Of a DNA stretch of 64,000 bases, positions 52,005 to 61,037 are shown in pieces. The stretch spans positions 1-64,000 of the forward strand of contig NZ_VMNX01000002.1 of the NCBI RefSeq assembly GCF_009377235.1, given 5' to 3'. This stretch comes from Streptomyces acidicola. Its GTDB lineage: Bacteria; Actinomycetota; Actinomycetes; Streptomycetales; Streptomycetaceae. The notes below the pieces were generated by a model. The model searched no databases. It was not told where the DNA came from and saw nothing but the letters and a program-made list of their open reading frames with translations. Position 1 is the stretch's first letter. Each line of letters starts with the position of its first letter. The translations under genes and the position numbers were made by a program.

Positions 52005-52874
52005 TCAGGTGATGGCGCGGCTGAGGAAGCCGCGGATCTGCTGGGTGATGGTCTCCAGATGGCTCTCCAGGGCGAAGTGCCCGGATTCGATCAGGTGGAT
52101 CTCGGCCTTGGGCAGGTCCCGGCGGAAGGCGTGGGCGCCGTCCGGGCCGAAGATCTCGTCGTTCGCGCCCCAGACGGCCAGCAGCGGCACCTGGGAGTCG
52201 CGGAAGTACTGGTGCACGTCCGGGTAGAGGTCCACGTTGGTGGGGTAGTCGCGGAAGAGCTTGAGCTGGATCTCGTTGTTGCCCGGGCGGTCGAGCAGCG
52301 CCTGGTCGTGGACCCAGTTGTCGGGGCTGACGAGGCTCTGGTCGGCCACGCCGTTCACGTACTGCCAGCGGGTGACCTCGGCGGTCAGCGCGCCGCGCAC
52401 CGGCCCTTCGGTTTCCGGACCCGGTGCCTTGGCGTAGGCGAACAGACCGTCCCAGAAGGGCTTCACGAAGCCGTCGGTGTAGGCATTACCGCTTTGCGTG
52501 ATGATCGCGGTGATGCGCTGCGGGTCCTGCAGAGCGAGCTGCCACCCGATGGGTGCGCCGTAGTCCTGAACGTACATGGCGAACCGGTCGACGCCCAGGC
52601 GGTCGAGCAGCCCCGAGGTGATCTCCGTGAGGGCTTCAAAGGTGTAGGGGAACTCATCGAGGCTCGGCATCGCCGACTGGCCGAAGCCGATGTGATCGGG
52701 TGCGATGAGCCGGTAACGGTCCGAGAGTGCCGGGATCAGATTGCGGAACATGTGCGAGCTCGTCGGGAAGCCGTGCAGCAGGAGCACGACGGGTGCCTGC
52801 GAGTTACCGGCCTCCCGGTAGAACACCTCCAGGCCGTCGACGGCCTCGGTACGGTGGTGCACGGCGTATGCCAT
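52005..52874 (-). CDS. Alpha/beta hydrolase (epoxide hydrolase/haloalkane dehalogenase type)
   Basis: A 289-residue enzyme. The nucleophile elbow is [10 protein letters not shown] with Asp104, as in epoxide hydrolases and dehalogenases, not the Ser of esterases. HGFPTSS (34-40) forms the oxyanion hole, WGANDEIF supplies the acid and [10 protein letters not shown] the His. The cap domain lies at about 135-215. AAAGGGCCAGAG precedes the ATG. It probably opens epoxides or hydrolyses C-halogen bonds. It stands alone between the LacI gene and a 269-base gap in which no gene was recognised. Confidence 0.9.
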   Translation of the reverse strand: MAYAVHHRTEAVDGLEVFYREAGNSQAPVVLLLHGFPTSSHMFRNLIPALSDRYRLIAPDHIGFGQSAMPSLDEFPYTFEALTEITSGLLDRLGVDRFAMYVQDYGAPIGWQLALQDPQRITAIITQSGNAYTDGFVKPFWDGLFAYAKAPGPETEGPVRGALTAEVTRWQYVNGVADQSLVSPDNWVHDQALLDRPGNNEIQLKLFRDYPTNVDLYPDVHQYFRDSQVPLLAVWGANDEIFGPDGAHAFRRDLPKAEIHLIESGHFALESHLETITQQIRGFLSRAIT

Positions 52875-53143
52875 CGCTCTGGCCCTTTCGTTTCACTGCC
52901 CCTGAACTTGGCGGAGAGACGTGGAAGCGGGGCCGCGGCGGTGAGCCGTCCGCGGTGATCGAACTCCGAACGCGGTGGCCGTCCGATGCTTGCTGAAGCC
53001 CTTGACTGCCACCAGCCGGCCAGCCGACCGTCTGATCATCAAGCCAACCTCAGCGACCGCCCCGCGGCAAGTCGGGACCAGCAGGTATGAACCGTTACAG
53101 CGTCGGAACCAGCCAGTCCCCGGCATGCCCACTCTGACGGGTA

Positions 53144-54931
53144 TCAGCCCGCAACCGTCGCGTCGGCGGGTGATGCCGGGCCCGCCCAGGGCGGTCCGAC
53201 GACGGTCCGTACGGAGCGGGTGGGTGCGTGCCCCGCACCGTTCCTAAAGACTGAGCGGGAGTGAGTCCTGTTGCCAGGACTCATGCTCAGCCGGACGCCC
53301 CGAACGGTGTTGGGCGTCCTGGTTCCCCACTTTCTCTCCGCGTCCGGTGCGCACGGATCGTGTCCGTGGTCCGGGAATGCGGGGGCGGCCCGCGGCCGGA
53401 GGCCGCTGATGGGCAGAGCCTCACGCCCCGGGGTGCCCGGTCGGGCCTGGACGGTCCGATGCCCCTGCTCATCACTCCGGTGAGCAGGGGGCGGTGCCGT
53501 CCTCCCCCAGTGCCTTAAGGGCCTGGGAGGTACCCCCAGCCGGATCGGGTGTCCCAGGGCGCGCCTTCCGATCGCCACGGCGGCTGCGTCGTGGCGAGTG
53601 GTGGTGCGGTTCTTGGTGGTGAGGGGTTTCTGCCAGTGCTGGGCGCCCCAGCGGCTGGTGTAGGCCGGGTCGACGGCGACGACGGGGATGCCGAGTTCGG
53701 CCGCCATGGACACGAGCCGGGCCCGCAGCCTGCTGACGGGCATGCCGGAGATGAGGTTGCGGAACCGCTTGCGGCGGCCGTGTTTTTCCCGGGTCTTCTC
53801 CGAGCTGAAGTCGAGGTCTTCGACCGCGATCGCGAGGCCATGGCGTTGGGCCCAGTGCAGCAGGCGGATCAGGGCGTGGCGGACCTGGGCGTCGCGGTGG
53901 GCGGCGGTGCCGGTGAGGTCGTAGCCGAAGCGGAGGGGCTGGCCGACGGGGTTGCCGTGTGGGTCCAGGCGCCAGGCGGCGAGGTGGTCGGCATTGGTAT
54001 CGACACCGACCAGGCCGCCCGCGCGGGCTGTGGCCAGGGGCACGGTCTTGACCGGGGGGATCGTCCATGACGCGGTGAGGTACCAGCGCCCGCGCAGCAC
54101 GTCTTCGTGGACGCGGTAGGCGACGGCCCGGTTCGCGGTGACACGGTCACGCCACTGCTCGCCCCGGTGCGCGAACACCACCTTCGCGGCGAGGACGTAC
54201 CGGCCGTGCGGCGCGTTAGCCAGATGCGCCAACGGGGCCGGGAGTCTGAGGGAGACCTCGCCGTCGGGGGTGACGCGGATGGTCTCGTTACCGAACCGCT
54301 TCCCTGACTCGCCATCGGCCTGAAAGAATCGCCGCCCGGCCTGCCACCGCGTACGCCACTGCTCCTCGGTGAGCCGGGCGGCGTCGAGATGGTGGCGGGT
54401 GTTCAGCAGCCGCTTCCCGCCCCGCACCACGTGTACAACTCCGGCCTCACGATCGGCCCGCGCTGCCTGAAGCCGGTCTTCGAGCAGCTGCAGACGGCGG
54501 GTCTTGGCGAACCACTCCCGCCGGGTGTGGTAGCCGCCCGGAGCGCTCTTGCCGCCCTTCTCCCCGACTGGCAGGGACAGCCGGTGCGCGATGGTGCGCG
54601 CACCCGCTTCCAGGCTCTGGATGTGGGCCAGTTGGCCGCGCCGGGCGAGCGCCCACTGATCGTGAGTGGCCTTCGTGATCGACCCCGCCCACCGCGAAGA
54701 AGACTCCTCGGTCAGGGTCCGCTTGCGCTCAGCCCACCGGTCGCTGTCGTGCTCCAGCCCCGCCGTGCACCGCGCATTCAGATCCCGGGAGGCGAGTGCG
54801 CCCAGATGGTCACCGACCAGGCGCAGTACCTTCTCGTCCTCGGCGGTCAGGTGCTTGAGCCGGTCGCGGACCGCGACCCCCGAGGGGCCGGGCACCACGA
54901 ACGACGCCGCCACCTCCCGCAGCCCACCCAT
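53144..54931 (-). CDS. TnpB-related RNA-guided nuclease (IS200/IS605 type), no TnpA
   Basis: About 595 residues. The RuvC residues are Asp in GVDTNADHLAAW (about 311), Glu in AVEDLDFSSEKTR (about 368) and Asp in RHDAAAVAIGRRALG (about 445), so all three metal ligands are present. The C4 zinc finger of classical TnpB, expected between the second and third, is missing (SRWGAQHWQKPL). The start at 54931 has GTGAGGGG upstream. Residues after 460 are low-complexity and overlap hairpins, as expected where a guide RNA scaffold overlaps the tnpB 3' end. No tnpA transposase lies next to it, so it would need one in trans. Confidence 0.82.
   Translation of the reverse strand: MGGLREVAASFVVPGPSGVAVRDRLKHLTAEDEKVLRLVGDHLGALASRDLNARCTAGLEHDSDRWAERKRTLTEESSSRWAGSITKATHDQWALARRGQLAHIQSLEAGARTIAHRLSLPVGEKGGKSAPGGYHTRREWFAKTRRLQLLEDRLQAARADREAGVVHVVRGGKRLLNTRHHLDAARLTEEQWRTRWQAGRRFFQADGESGKRFGNETIRVTPDGEVSLRLPAPLAHLANAPHGRYVLAAKVVFAHRGEQWRDRVTANRAVAYRVHEDVLRGRWYLTASWTIPPVKTVPLATARAGGLVGVDTNADHLAAWRLDPHGNPVGQPLRFGYDLTGTAAHRDAQVRHALIRLLHWAQRHGLAIAVEDLDFSSEKTREKHGRRKRFRNLISGMPVSRLRARLVSMAAELGIPVVAVDPAYTSRWGAQHWQKPLTTKNRTTTRHDAAAVAIGRRALGHPIRLGVPPRPLRHWGRTAPPPAHRSDEQGHRTVQARPGTPGREALPISGLRPRAAPAFPDHGHDPCAPDAERKWGTRTPNTVRGVRLSMSPGNRTHSRSVFRNGAGHAPTRSVRTVVGPPWAGPASPADATVAG
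53247..53500 (-). ncRNA. Possible omega-RNA-like structured region at the TnpB 3' end
   Basis: Three perfect hairpins lie in about 250 bases: GAGTCCTG/CAGGACTC (53263-53282) enclosed by CTGAGC/GCTCAG (53251-53290); GGACGCCC/GGGCGTCC (53293-53319); and CCCCTGCTCA/TGAGCAGGGG (53462-53490). TnpB families carry their guide scaffold in this position, read from the same strand. Exact RNA ends cannot be set. Confidence 0.45.
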
Positions 54932-55305
54932 CCCCTCACCCCCGCACCGGCAGAAGAACACCTCATCGCACCCAACGAGCACCACCGGCAAAGGTCACCT
55001 ATTCGACAGAGAAACCTCTGTTCTCATTCTCCGGCCCGCACGTTCCCCAGCCCGGACACTCACTCATGCACACAGCAGTTCGCAACCCCCACCCGCTCAG
55101 GACGACCTCCCAGTCCCGAGACCGGAAGCGCGGCATCCGCCCAGAGCGGTGTCGCGCCGGGCGGCCGGTGCCGCTCGGTGGTAGCGCCGGGGTGCCGTGG
55201 GGCGAGGTCGTCGCCGTCGGGTACGGGTAAGGGAAGCGGCCGGGTGCGCGCCGGACGGAACGGTGGGAACGAATCCGTCGTGCCGCGGGCGCGCGGCCGG
55301 GGCGG
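54932..55305. other. Region between TnpB and TctA genes, no gene recognised
   Basis: The first 100 bases are less GC-rich than the surroundings and include ACAGAG-AAAC-CTCTGT, a small inverted repeat near 55009. This may hold the left end of the TnpB element and its promoter. I cannot define element ends or a target duplication. The rest is ordinary high-GC sequence. Confidence 0.4.
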
Positions 55306-56829
55306 TCAGGACGCAGTCGCCCCCGATGCGATGGTCCGGCGGCGGTTCCGGGCGCGCTGGACCAACAGGCCGGTGACGCCGAGCGCGAGCACGAGGTAGA
55401 GGACGATCGTGATCGGACTCGACACCAGCACCGACGGGTCGCCTTCGCTGACCGCCATCGCGCGGCGGAACTCGGTCTCGGCGAGCGGGCCGAGGATGAC
55501 CGCGATGAGGACGGGTGCGACGGGCAGCCCGTAGCGGCGCATGGCGAAGCCGAGCAGGCCAATGGCCAGCACGAGGACGAGGTCGAGGATCTTGCTGCTG
55601 GTCGCGTAGACACCCAGCATGGCGAACACGGTGATCCCGCTGTAGAGGTAGTGCCGGGGCACCTTCAGCAGCTTCGCCCACAGCGGCGCGAACGGCAGGT
55701 TGAGCACGAGCAGGACGGCCATGGCCACGAAGAAGCTGGCCAGCAGGGCCCACACCAGCTCACTCGCCCGCTCGAAGAGCAGGGGTCCGGGCTGGAGGCC
55801 GTACTGGCGGAACGCGGCGAGCATGACAGCGGCCGTCGCCGACGTCGGCAGGCCCAGTGCGAGCAGGGCACCCATCGCGGTGCCCGCGGTGGCGTTGCCC
55901 GCCGCCTCAGGACCGGCCACGCCCTGGATGGCGCCCTTGCCGAACATGGAGTCCGCGCGACGCGACCCGAGCCTGCGCTCGGTGCCGTAGGCCAGGAACG
56001 TGGGCACCTCGGATCCGCCGACGGGGATGATGCCGAACGGCACGCCGATCGCTGTGCCGCGGAGCCACGCGGGTATCGCCAGCCGGATCTCCCCGCGCGA
56101 CAGCCACAGCCTGCCGGTGGACGGCATGACGCGCAGGTCCTCCTTGGTCCCGCGCCGTGCGGCGACGGCGATGACCTCGCCGAGGGCGAGCAGGCCCACG
56201 GTGATCACCACGATGCTGATGCCGTCGAACAGCTCCGGCATCCCTCCGGTGAAGCGAGCGGTGCCGGACATGCCGTCGACACCCACCAGCGCGATCGCGA
56301 GGCCGATCACCAGGGCGGCCAGACCGCGGAGCACCGACTCGCTGACCACGGCCGAGATCGCGACGAACGCGAACACGGAGAGCGCCAGATACTCGGCGGG
56401 ACCGAAGAGCGTGGCGAGTTCGGCGAGCGAGGGGGCGAAGAACACCACGAGCGCGGAGGACAGGATGCCGCCGATGAACGCGCCGATGGCGGCCGTCGCG
56501 AGCGCCTGGGCCGCGCGCCCGGACGTCGCCATCCGGTGGCCCTCGATGGAGCCGGCGATCGCGGTGCTGTTCCCGGGGGTGTTCATCAGGATTCCGGCGG
56601 TCGAGTCACCGAACAGTCCGCCGAACAGCACACCGGCGAACATGATGAACGCGCCGACCGGGTCGAGCGAGAAGGTCACGGGCAGCAGCAGCGCCACCGC
56701 CATCGCCGAACCGAGACCGGGCAGCACACCGACGGCCGTGCCGAGCAAGGCGCCGACGAGTACCCACAGCATGTTCATGGGCGTCAGGATCGTGAGGAAT
56801 CCGTCACCGAGGTTGCCTAGTGATGACAT
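55306..56829 (-). CDS. tctA: Tripartite tricarboxylate transporter large membrane subunit (TctA)
   Basis: A 507-residue protein with about 11-12 helices. The TctA signature is present: VGVLPGLGSAMAVALLLPVT (about 36-55), GDSTAGILMNTPGNSTAI (about 74-91) and GVPFGIIPVGGSEVPTFLAY. It is the channel of the binding-protein-dependent TTT system, driven by ion gradient. Its start shares a base with the TctB stop (TGATG), so the three tct genes are one operon, C-B-A, transcribed away from the IclR gene. Confidence 0.95.
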   Translation of the reverse strand: MSSLGNLGDGFLTILTPMNMLWVLVGALLGTAVGVLPGLGSAMAVALLLPVTFSLDPVGAFIMFAGVLFGGLFGDSTAGILMNTPGNSTAIAGSIEGHRMATSGRAAQALATAAIGAFIGGILSSALVVFFAPSLAELATLFGPAEYLALSVFAFVAISAVVSESVLRGLAALVIGLAIALVGVDGMSGTARFTGGMPELFDGISIVVITVGLLALGEVIAVAARRGTKEDLRVMPSTGRLWLSRGEIRLAIPAWLRGTAIGVPFGIIPVGGSEVPTFLAYGTERRLGSRRADSMFGKGAIQGVAGPEAAGNATAGTAMGALLALGLPTSATAAVMLAAFRQYGLQPGPLLFERASELVWALLASFFVAMAVLLVLNLPFAPLWAKLLKVPRHYLYSGITVFAMLGVYATSSKILDLVLVLAIGLLGFAMRRYGLPVAPVLIAVILGPLAETEFRRAMAVSEGDPSVLVSSPITIVLYLVLALGVTGLLVQRARNRRRTIASGATAS

Positions 56830-57470
56830 CAGAGCACTCCTGCCAGGACACCTGGGGGAAGGTTGAGGCCCAGTCCCGCGGAGAAGGCCAGCTGGACGAG
56901 GGACGAGATGGCGATCGACAGGAAAATGTCGAACACCGGGCGTCGGCTGCCGAGCGCCCGGGCGACGCCCCAGAACAGCAGCGCTCCGGACAGCAGCCAG
57001 CCGAGCGGGACGAGCAGGACGATGAACGCCACGATCGTGCCGACCAGTCCGGCCACCGCCCGCCGGTTGCTGCGAACCCGCGTCGCACCGGCGTCGGCGG
57101 TGTCGCCGGCCGCGGCCTCAGGGGCGTTCGTGGAAGCGCTGGAGGCAGTGACGTCGGTTGCCTCGGTGGTCCGTGCGGCGGTGCCGGTGTCGGTGGCCGG
57201 GTCCACGTCCGTCGGGGCGGCGACCTGCTCGGGCTCGGGGCGGCGCAGTATGTCGATGCCCAGGAGGACGGCGAACACGACGCACGCGACGGCGACCATC
57301 GTGGGAAACAGCTGCGGTCCGGGCGAGGCGACGTTGTCCGGCACCTCCATGGTGAGCGTTCCGGCACCCAGCACGATGCCGGTGACGAGCAGCAGCAGCG
57401 GAACGATCAGGCCGGTGCGGCGGCGCAGATAGGTGGCCGGGCCCGTGTCCGGCGCGGGGTGGGTGGTCAC
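56829..57470 (-). CDS. tctB: Tripartite tricarboxylate transporter small membrane subunit (TctB)
   Basis: A 213-residue protein with four helices (about 15-33, 50-66, 128-150, 175-205). An unusual polar Ala/Thr/Glu-rich insertion lies at about 72-120 between helices 2 and 3. Sequence conservation in TctB is low, so the call rests largely on position between TctC and TctA and the four-helix layout. The start overlaps the TctC stop (ATGA). Confidence 0.85.
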   Translation of the reverse strand: MTTHPAPDTGPATYLRRRTGLIVPLLLLVTGIVLGAGTLTMEVPDNVASPGPQLFPTMVAVACVVFAVLLGIDILRRPEPEQVAAPTDVDPATDTGTAARTTEATDVTASSASTNAPEAAAGDTADAGATRVRSNRRAVAGLVGTIVAFIVLLVPLGWLLSGALLFWGVARALGSRRPVFDIFLSIAISSLVQLAFSAGLGLNLPPGVLAGVL

Positions 57471-58453
57471 AGCCCCAGCTCCTTGATGATGGCGTTCACC
57501 CTCGCCTGGTCCTGGCGGATGAACTCGGCGAACTCGTCACCGGTCAGAAGGCTCTCCACCCACTTGTTGCGGGTGAGGGCGTCCTCCCACTGGGGAGTGC
57601 GGGTCGCCTCGGTGACGATGTCGGTCAGTTCCTGTCGCTGCTCGTCGCTGATGCCCGGCGGGGCGACCAGGCCGCGCCAGTTGGGCAGCGACACGTCGAC
57701 GCCCTGCTCGATGAAGGTCGGGGTGTCGATGCCCGGCACCGGCTCGTCGGCCGAGACCGCCAGGGCGCGCAGGTTGCCTTCCTCGATCTGGTCGCGGAAG
57801 TCGTTGTAGCTGCTGACCCCGATCTCGACGGTGTCCGACAGCAGTGCCTTGAGCACATCGCCACCGCCCGCGAAGGAGATGTAGTTGACCTCCTTGGGAT
57901 CGATACCGGCCTCCTTCGCGGTGAGTCCGGCGAGCAGGTGGTCGGTGCCGCCGAGCCCGCCGCCGCCGACGGCGTGACTGTGCGGGTTCTTCCGCCATGC
58001 CGCGATGAAGTCCTGGAGCGTCCGGTACGGGGAGTCGGCGGGGACGATGAAGACCTCGTAGTCCTCGGCGAGCCGGGCGATCGGCGTGGTGTTCTCCAGA
58101 TCCACGCGCGACTTGTTGACCGTGATGGCGCCTTCCATGACGGTGCCCGTCATCATCATCCGCGTCGGGTCGGCGCCGAGCTCGACGAACTGTCCGAGCC
58201 CGATGGTGCCGCCGGCGCCGGGCACGTTGACGACCTGGACGTTGCCGACGATCGAGTCGGCCCGCAGCGCCTGCTGGAGCTCGCGTGACGCGAGGTCCCA
58301 GCCACCGCCGGGCGCAGCGGGGGCCGTGATGGTCAGTTTCGACCTCGGCGTGGCGCCCGAGGTGGAGTTGCTGGCGTCCACAGCGGCGGCCCCCGCGAGC
58401 ACCATGGTGCCCACGGCGCCGAGGACGCCGAGCAAGAAACGTTTCCTCTGCAC
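57467..58453 (-). CDS. tctC: Tripartite tricarboxylate transporter substrate-binding protein (TctC)
   Basis: A 328-residue secreted binding protein. GTG 58453 has AAGGGAG six bases upstream; the longer frame starts without a ribosome site. The signal peptide (FLLGVLGAVGTMVLAGAAA) is followed by the conserved TctC strands: TITAPAAPGGGWDLASRELQ, VVNVPGAGGTIGLGQF, EDYEVFIVPADSPYRTLQDF, HAVGGGGLGGTDHLLAGL, VNYISFAGGGDVLKALLS. This group usually binds di- or tricarboxylates with loops that contact two carboxylates. Confidence 0.95.
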   Translation of the reverse strand: MQRKRFLLGVLGAVGTMVLAGAAAVDASNSTSGATPRSKLTITAPAAPGGGWDLASRELQQALRADSIVGNVQVVNVPGAGGTIGLGQFVELGADPTRMMMTGTVMEGAITVNKSRVDLENTTPIARLAEDYEVFIVPADSPYRTLQDFIAAWRKNPHSHAVGGGGLGGTDHLLAGLTAKEAGIDPKEVNYISFAGGGDVLKALLSDTVEIGVSSYNDFRDQIEEGNLRALAVSADEPVPGIDTPTFIEQGVDVSLPNWRGLVAPPGISDEQRQELTDIVTEATRTPQWEDALTRNKWVESLLTGDEFAEFIRQDQARVNAIIKELGL

Positions 58454-58515
58454 GATCACTCCCTTGTGATCTCCTACGGAACTGGTCCGGGGGTGGCTGG
58501 TCACCCCAGAGTGTC

Positions 58516-58551
58516 CACCTGATGGATATTCATGACCGCCAGATGGTAAAC
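58516..58551. promoter_or_regulatory. Operator-like direct repeat upstream of tct operon and IclR gene 1
   Basis: CCTGATGG at 58518 and CCAGATGG at 58539, 21 bases apart, within CACCTGATGG...ACCGC...ATGGT. The same blocks at the same spacing recur at 60932-60967 before the second IclR gene. Likely shared regulatory site. Confidence 0.65.
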
Positions 58552-58601
58552 AGTCCCTCAGGGGAGAGGCAATGGAACCGACACGATCAAGGAGGGAACC
58601 G

Positions 58602-59378
58602 ATGTCCCCGACGACCGACGGTGGCGGCGGTATCCGGGCGGTGAGCCGGGCGTGGCAGGTGCTGCGCGCGTTCACCCCGGAGCGCATGTCACTGACGCTG
58701 AGCGACCTGGTTCGTGAGACCGGCCTGCCGAGGACCACCGTCCTGCGCCTGGTGGAGACGCTGGCCGGGGAAGGGCTGGTGGAGTCGGGAGCGGACGGAC
58801 GGGTCCGGGTCGGCACCAGCCTGATCGCCTTCGCCGCCTTCGCCGAGACGGCCTGGACGGTCCCGCCCGCCTCACTGGCACGGATGCGGGCGCTCGCGGC
58901 AGAGACGGGCGAGACCGTGAGCCTGTACGTACGGGAGGGCACGCGACGGGTTGTGGTCGGCCAGGCCCCCAGCCCCAACACCCTGCGCCACGTGGTCGAG
59001 CCGGGCGACGTCCTGACGATGTCCGCGGGGTCCGCCGCCTATGTGCTGCTCAGCCTCGAACCGCCCGAGGAGCGGGACCGGCTCGTCGAGCGCATCGTCG
59101 CGGAGTCAGCGGGCGACGCCGAGGCGATCCGCGCCGGAACGCGGACCGCGGTGGAGCGGGGCTGGTGCGTCACCCACGGCGAGCGCGAACCGGGCAACAG
59201 CGGTCTGGCGGTACCCGTCCCGTTTCCCGCCGGCGCCGCACCCGCCCGTCCGCCGGTGCTCGCCGTCGGCGGGCCCACCGTCCGGTTCACCGACGACAAG
59301 ATCCCCGGCTTCGTGCACGCCGTCCGCCGCTGCGCGGAGGACATCGCCCGGACCGGTCTGCCGCCCGCACTGTACTGA
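58602..59378 (+). CDS. IclR-family regulator 1
   Basis: A 258-residue regulator. The winged helix lies at about 11-65 (RAVSRAWQVLRAFTPERMSL; DLVRETGLPRTTVLRLVETL). The IclR ligand domain follows (about 80-250; TVSLYVREGTRRVVVGQAPS, HGEREPGNSGLAVPVPFP). ATG 58602 has AAGGAGG six bases upstream; ATG 58572 is also possible. It is divergent from tctCBA and probably controls both directions through the direct-repeat site. Confidence 0.92.
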   Translation: MSPTTDGGGGIRAVSRAWQVLRAFTPERMSLTLSDLVRETGLPRTTVLRLVETLAGEGLVESGADGRVRVGTSLIAFAAFAETAWTVPPASLARMRALAAETGETVSLYVREGTRRVVVGQAPSPNTLRHVVEPGDVLTMSAGSAAYVLLSLEPPEERDRLVERIVAESAGDAEAIRAGTRTAVERGWCVTHGEREPGNSGLAVPVPFPAGAAPARPPVLAVGGPTVRFTDDKIPGFVHAVRRCAEDIARTGLPPALY

Positions 59379-59412
59379 CCGACCTATACGGACCGACGTA
59401 TACGGACCGACC
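59378..59412. repeat. 14-bp tandem repeat between IclR 1 and RraA genes
   Basis: ACCGACCTATACGG (59378-59391) and ACCGACGTATACGG (59392-59405) are followed by a half copy, ACCGACC. The CGTATACG core is palindromic. It overlaps the IclR stop and lies just upstream of the RraA ribosome site. Confidence 0.7.
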
Positions 59413-59423
59413 GAAGGAGAAAC

Positions 59424-60005
59424 GTGCACGACTATCCGCCCCCCGGAGCGCTCCCCGTCGCCACCGTGTCCGACGCGATGGACCGGTTCGGCGTCGCCGA
59501 CGGCATCCGCCCGCTGTGGCCCGGCGCGGTCCTGTCCGGACCCGCGTTCACCGTGTGGACGCGGCCGGGCGACAACAAGGGCCTCCACGCCGCGTTCGAG
59601 ACGATCCGGCGCGGGGAGGTGCTCGTCGTCAACGGAGGCGGGGACGCGACCCGCGCGCTGATCGGTGAGCTGGTGGCGCAGAAGGCGAAGGCGCTGGAGG
59701 TCGGCGGCATCGTCCTCGACGGCGCCGCCCGTGACGTCGTCGAGCTGGCGCAGCTGGGTGTCCCGGTGTTCGCCCGCGCCGTCACTCCAGCGGGACCGTG
59801 GAAGACGGGTCCGTACCGCATAGCCGGCCCGATCGCTGTCGGCGGGGTGCCCGTCACCCCCGGGGACTGGGTGATCGGTGACGACGACGGGGTGGCGATC
59901 GTCCCGGCGGGGCAGGTCGGCGACGTCGTCGCGGACACGCGCCGGCTCATCGAGGGCGAGGCCGAGCGCCGGGCGGCCAACCAGCGGCTGGTGCCCCGTG
60001 ACTGA
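59424..60005 (+). CDS. RraA/HMG-aldolase family protein
   Basis: A 193-residue protein of the RraA-like fold. Characteristic strings: ATVSDAMDRFG (9-24 region), GGDATRALIGELVAQKAKAL, GIVLDGAARDVVEL (Arg-Asp catalytic pair) and GDDDGVAIVPAG. The family includes 4-hydroxy-4-methyl-2-oxoglutarate aldolase and oxaloacetate decarboxylase, which cleave or decarboxylate alpha-keto diacids; the RNase E inhibitor name does not apply here. GTG 59424 follows GAAGGAGAAAC. It overlaps the dehydrogenase start. A keto-acid cleavage step would fit the neighbouring transporter and CoA enzymes. Confidence 0.9.
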   Translation: MHDYPPPGALPVATVSDAMDRFGVADGIRPLWPGAVLSGPAFTVWTRPGDNKGLHAAFETIRRGEVLVVNGGGDATRALIGELVAQKAKALEVGGIVLDGAARDVVELAQLGVPVFARAVTPAGPWKTGPYRIAGPIAVGGVPVTPGDWVIGDDDGVAIVPAGQVGDVVADTRRLIEGEAERRAANQRLVPRD

Positions 60006-60909
60006 ACGCCCGCTCGTCTGGATTCCCCGGCCGGTTCACGAGGACGCCCTGGCCCGCCTGCACCCGCACGCCGACGTGCGCACGGGGTACGGCGCCGAGG
60101 GCGTCCCGTTCGACGAGGTCAGCGACCGGGTCACCGCCATCCTGCTGCGTACCGAACGCGTCGACGGCGCCATGATGCGCCGCGCGCCCCACCTGCGCAT
60201 CGTGGCCCGGCACGGTGTCGGGCTCGACACCGTGGACGTGGACACCGCGCGGGAGCTGGGCATCACCGTCACCACCACCCCGACGGCCAACAGCCGGTCC
60301 GTCGCCGAACACGCCGTGGCGCTGCTGCTCGCCGTGCGCCGGGGCATCGGCATCGCGGTCCGGGGCGAGGGAGACACGCGCGCGGCGATCCGCGGCCGGG
60401 AACTCTCCGGCACGACACTCGGACTCGTCGGCTTCGGCCGCATCGCCCGCGAGGCCGCCGCGATCGCCGGCCAGGGCTTCGGCATGCGCGTCCTGGCGTA
60501 CGACCCGATGGTGCCCGCGTCCGTCATGACCGACGCCGGCGCCGAACCCGCGGACCTCCCGACGCTGCTGTCCCGGGCCGAGAACCTCAGCCTGCACGTC
60601 CCGCTGGTCGAGGAGACCCGGAACCTCATCGGCCTGCCGGAACTCCTGGCACTGCCCGAGGGCGCGGTGGTGGTCAACACCTCGCGCGGGGGCATCCTCG
60701 ACGAGTCCGCCCTGCTGGCCGTCGTCCGGCGGGGCCACCTGGCGGGTGCCGGTCTCGACGTCACGGCCGTCGAACCTCTTCCGTCCGACCACCCGTTGCG
60801 CGACGAGCCGTCGATCGTCATCACCCCGCACACCGGCGCGCAGACAGCCGAGGCGCTGCGCCGCATGGCGACCGAGGCCGTCGACCACATCATCGCCCAC
60901 ATCACCTGA
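59998..60909 (+). CDS. D-2-hydroxyacid dehydrogenase (NAD-binding)
   Basis: A 303-residue enzyme. The NAD-binding motif is LGLVGFGRIAREAAAIA (about 140-156). Catalytic residues: Arg in VVVNTSRGGILDE, Glu region in VTAVEPLPSDHPL and His in IVITPHTGAQT. It would oxidise a D-2-hydroxy acid to the 2-keto acid (or reverse), supplying the RraA-like aldolase. GTG 59998 overlaps the RraA stop by eight bases, so both are coupled. Confidence 0.92.
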   Translation: MTERPLVWIPRPVHEDALARLHPHADVRTGYGAEGVPFDEVSDRVTAILLRTERVDGAMMRRAPHLRIVARHGVGLDTVDVDTARELGITVTTTPTANSRSVAEHAVALLLAVRRGIGIAVRGEGDTRAAIRGRELSGTTLGLVGFGRIAREAAAIAGQGFGMRVLAYDPMVPASVMTDAGAEPADLPTLLSRAENLSLHVPLVEETRNLIGLPELLALPEGAVVVNTSRGGILDESALLAVVRRGHLAGAGLDVTAVEPLPSDHPLRDEPSIVITPHTGAQTAEALRRMATEAVDHIIAHIT

Positions 60910-60931
60910 TCCAGCACCGTCCAGCCAGTAC

Positions 60932-60967
60932 CACCAGATGGTTCGCTTGTACCGCTGAATGGTTCCG
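60932..60967. promoter_or_regulatory. Operator-like direct repeat upstream of IclR gene 2
   Basis: CCAGATGG at 60934 and CTGAATGG at 60955, again 21 bases apart, within CACCAGATGG...ACCGC...ATGGT. Matches the site at 58516-58551 in 20 of 36 positions, all clustered in the same blocks. Confidence 0.65.
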
Positions 60968-61037
60968 TGATGTGATGAACCGGCCTACTCACCGGCGAGG
61001 GTCCGCCTCGCCGCGTGCCGAGACACGAGGAGACGGC

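Noticed and set aside
52875..53143. Possible transposase remnant next to the TnpB gene
   Set aside because: Six-frame reading shows no transposase motif; treated as intergenic.
58436..58445. GAAACGTTTC, a perfect LacI core, near the tctC start
   Set aside because: It lies within the codons for Lys-Arg-Phe of tctC and has no symmetric flanks. No LacI gene is near, and an IclR-type site exists upstream.
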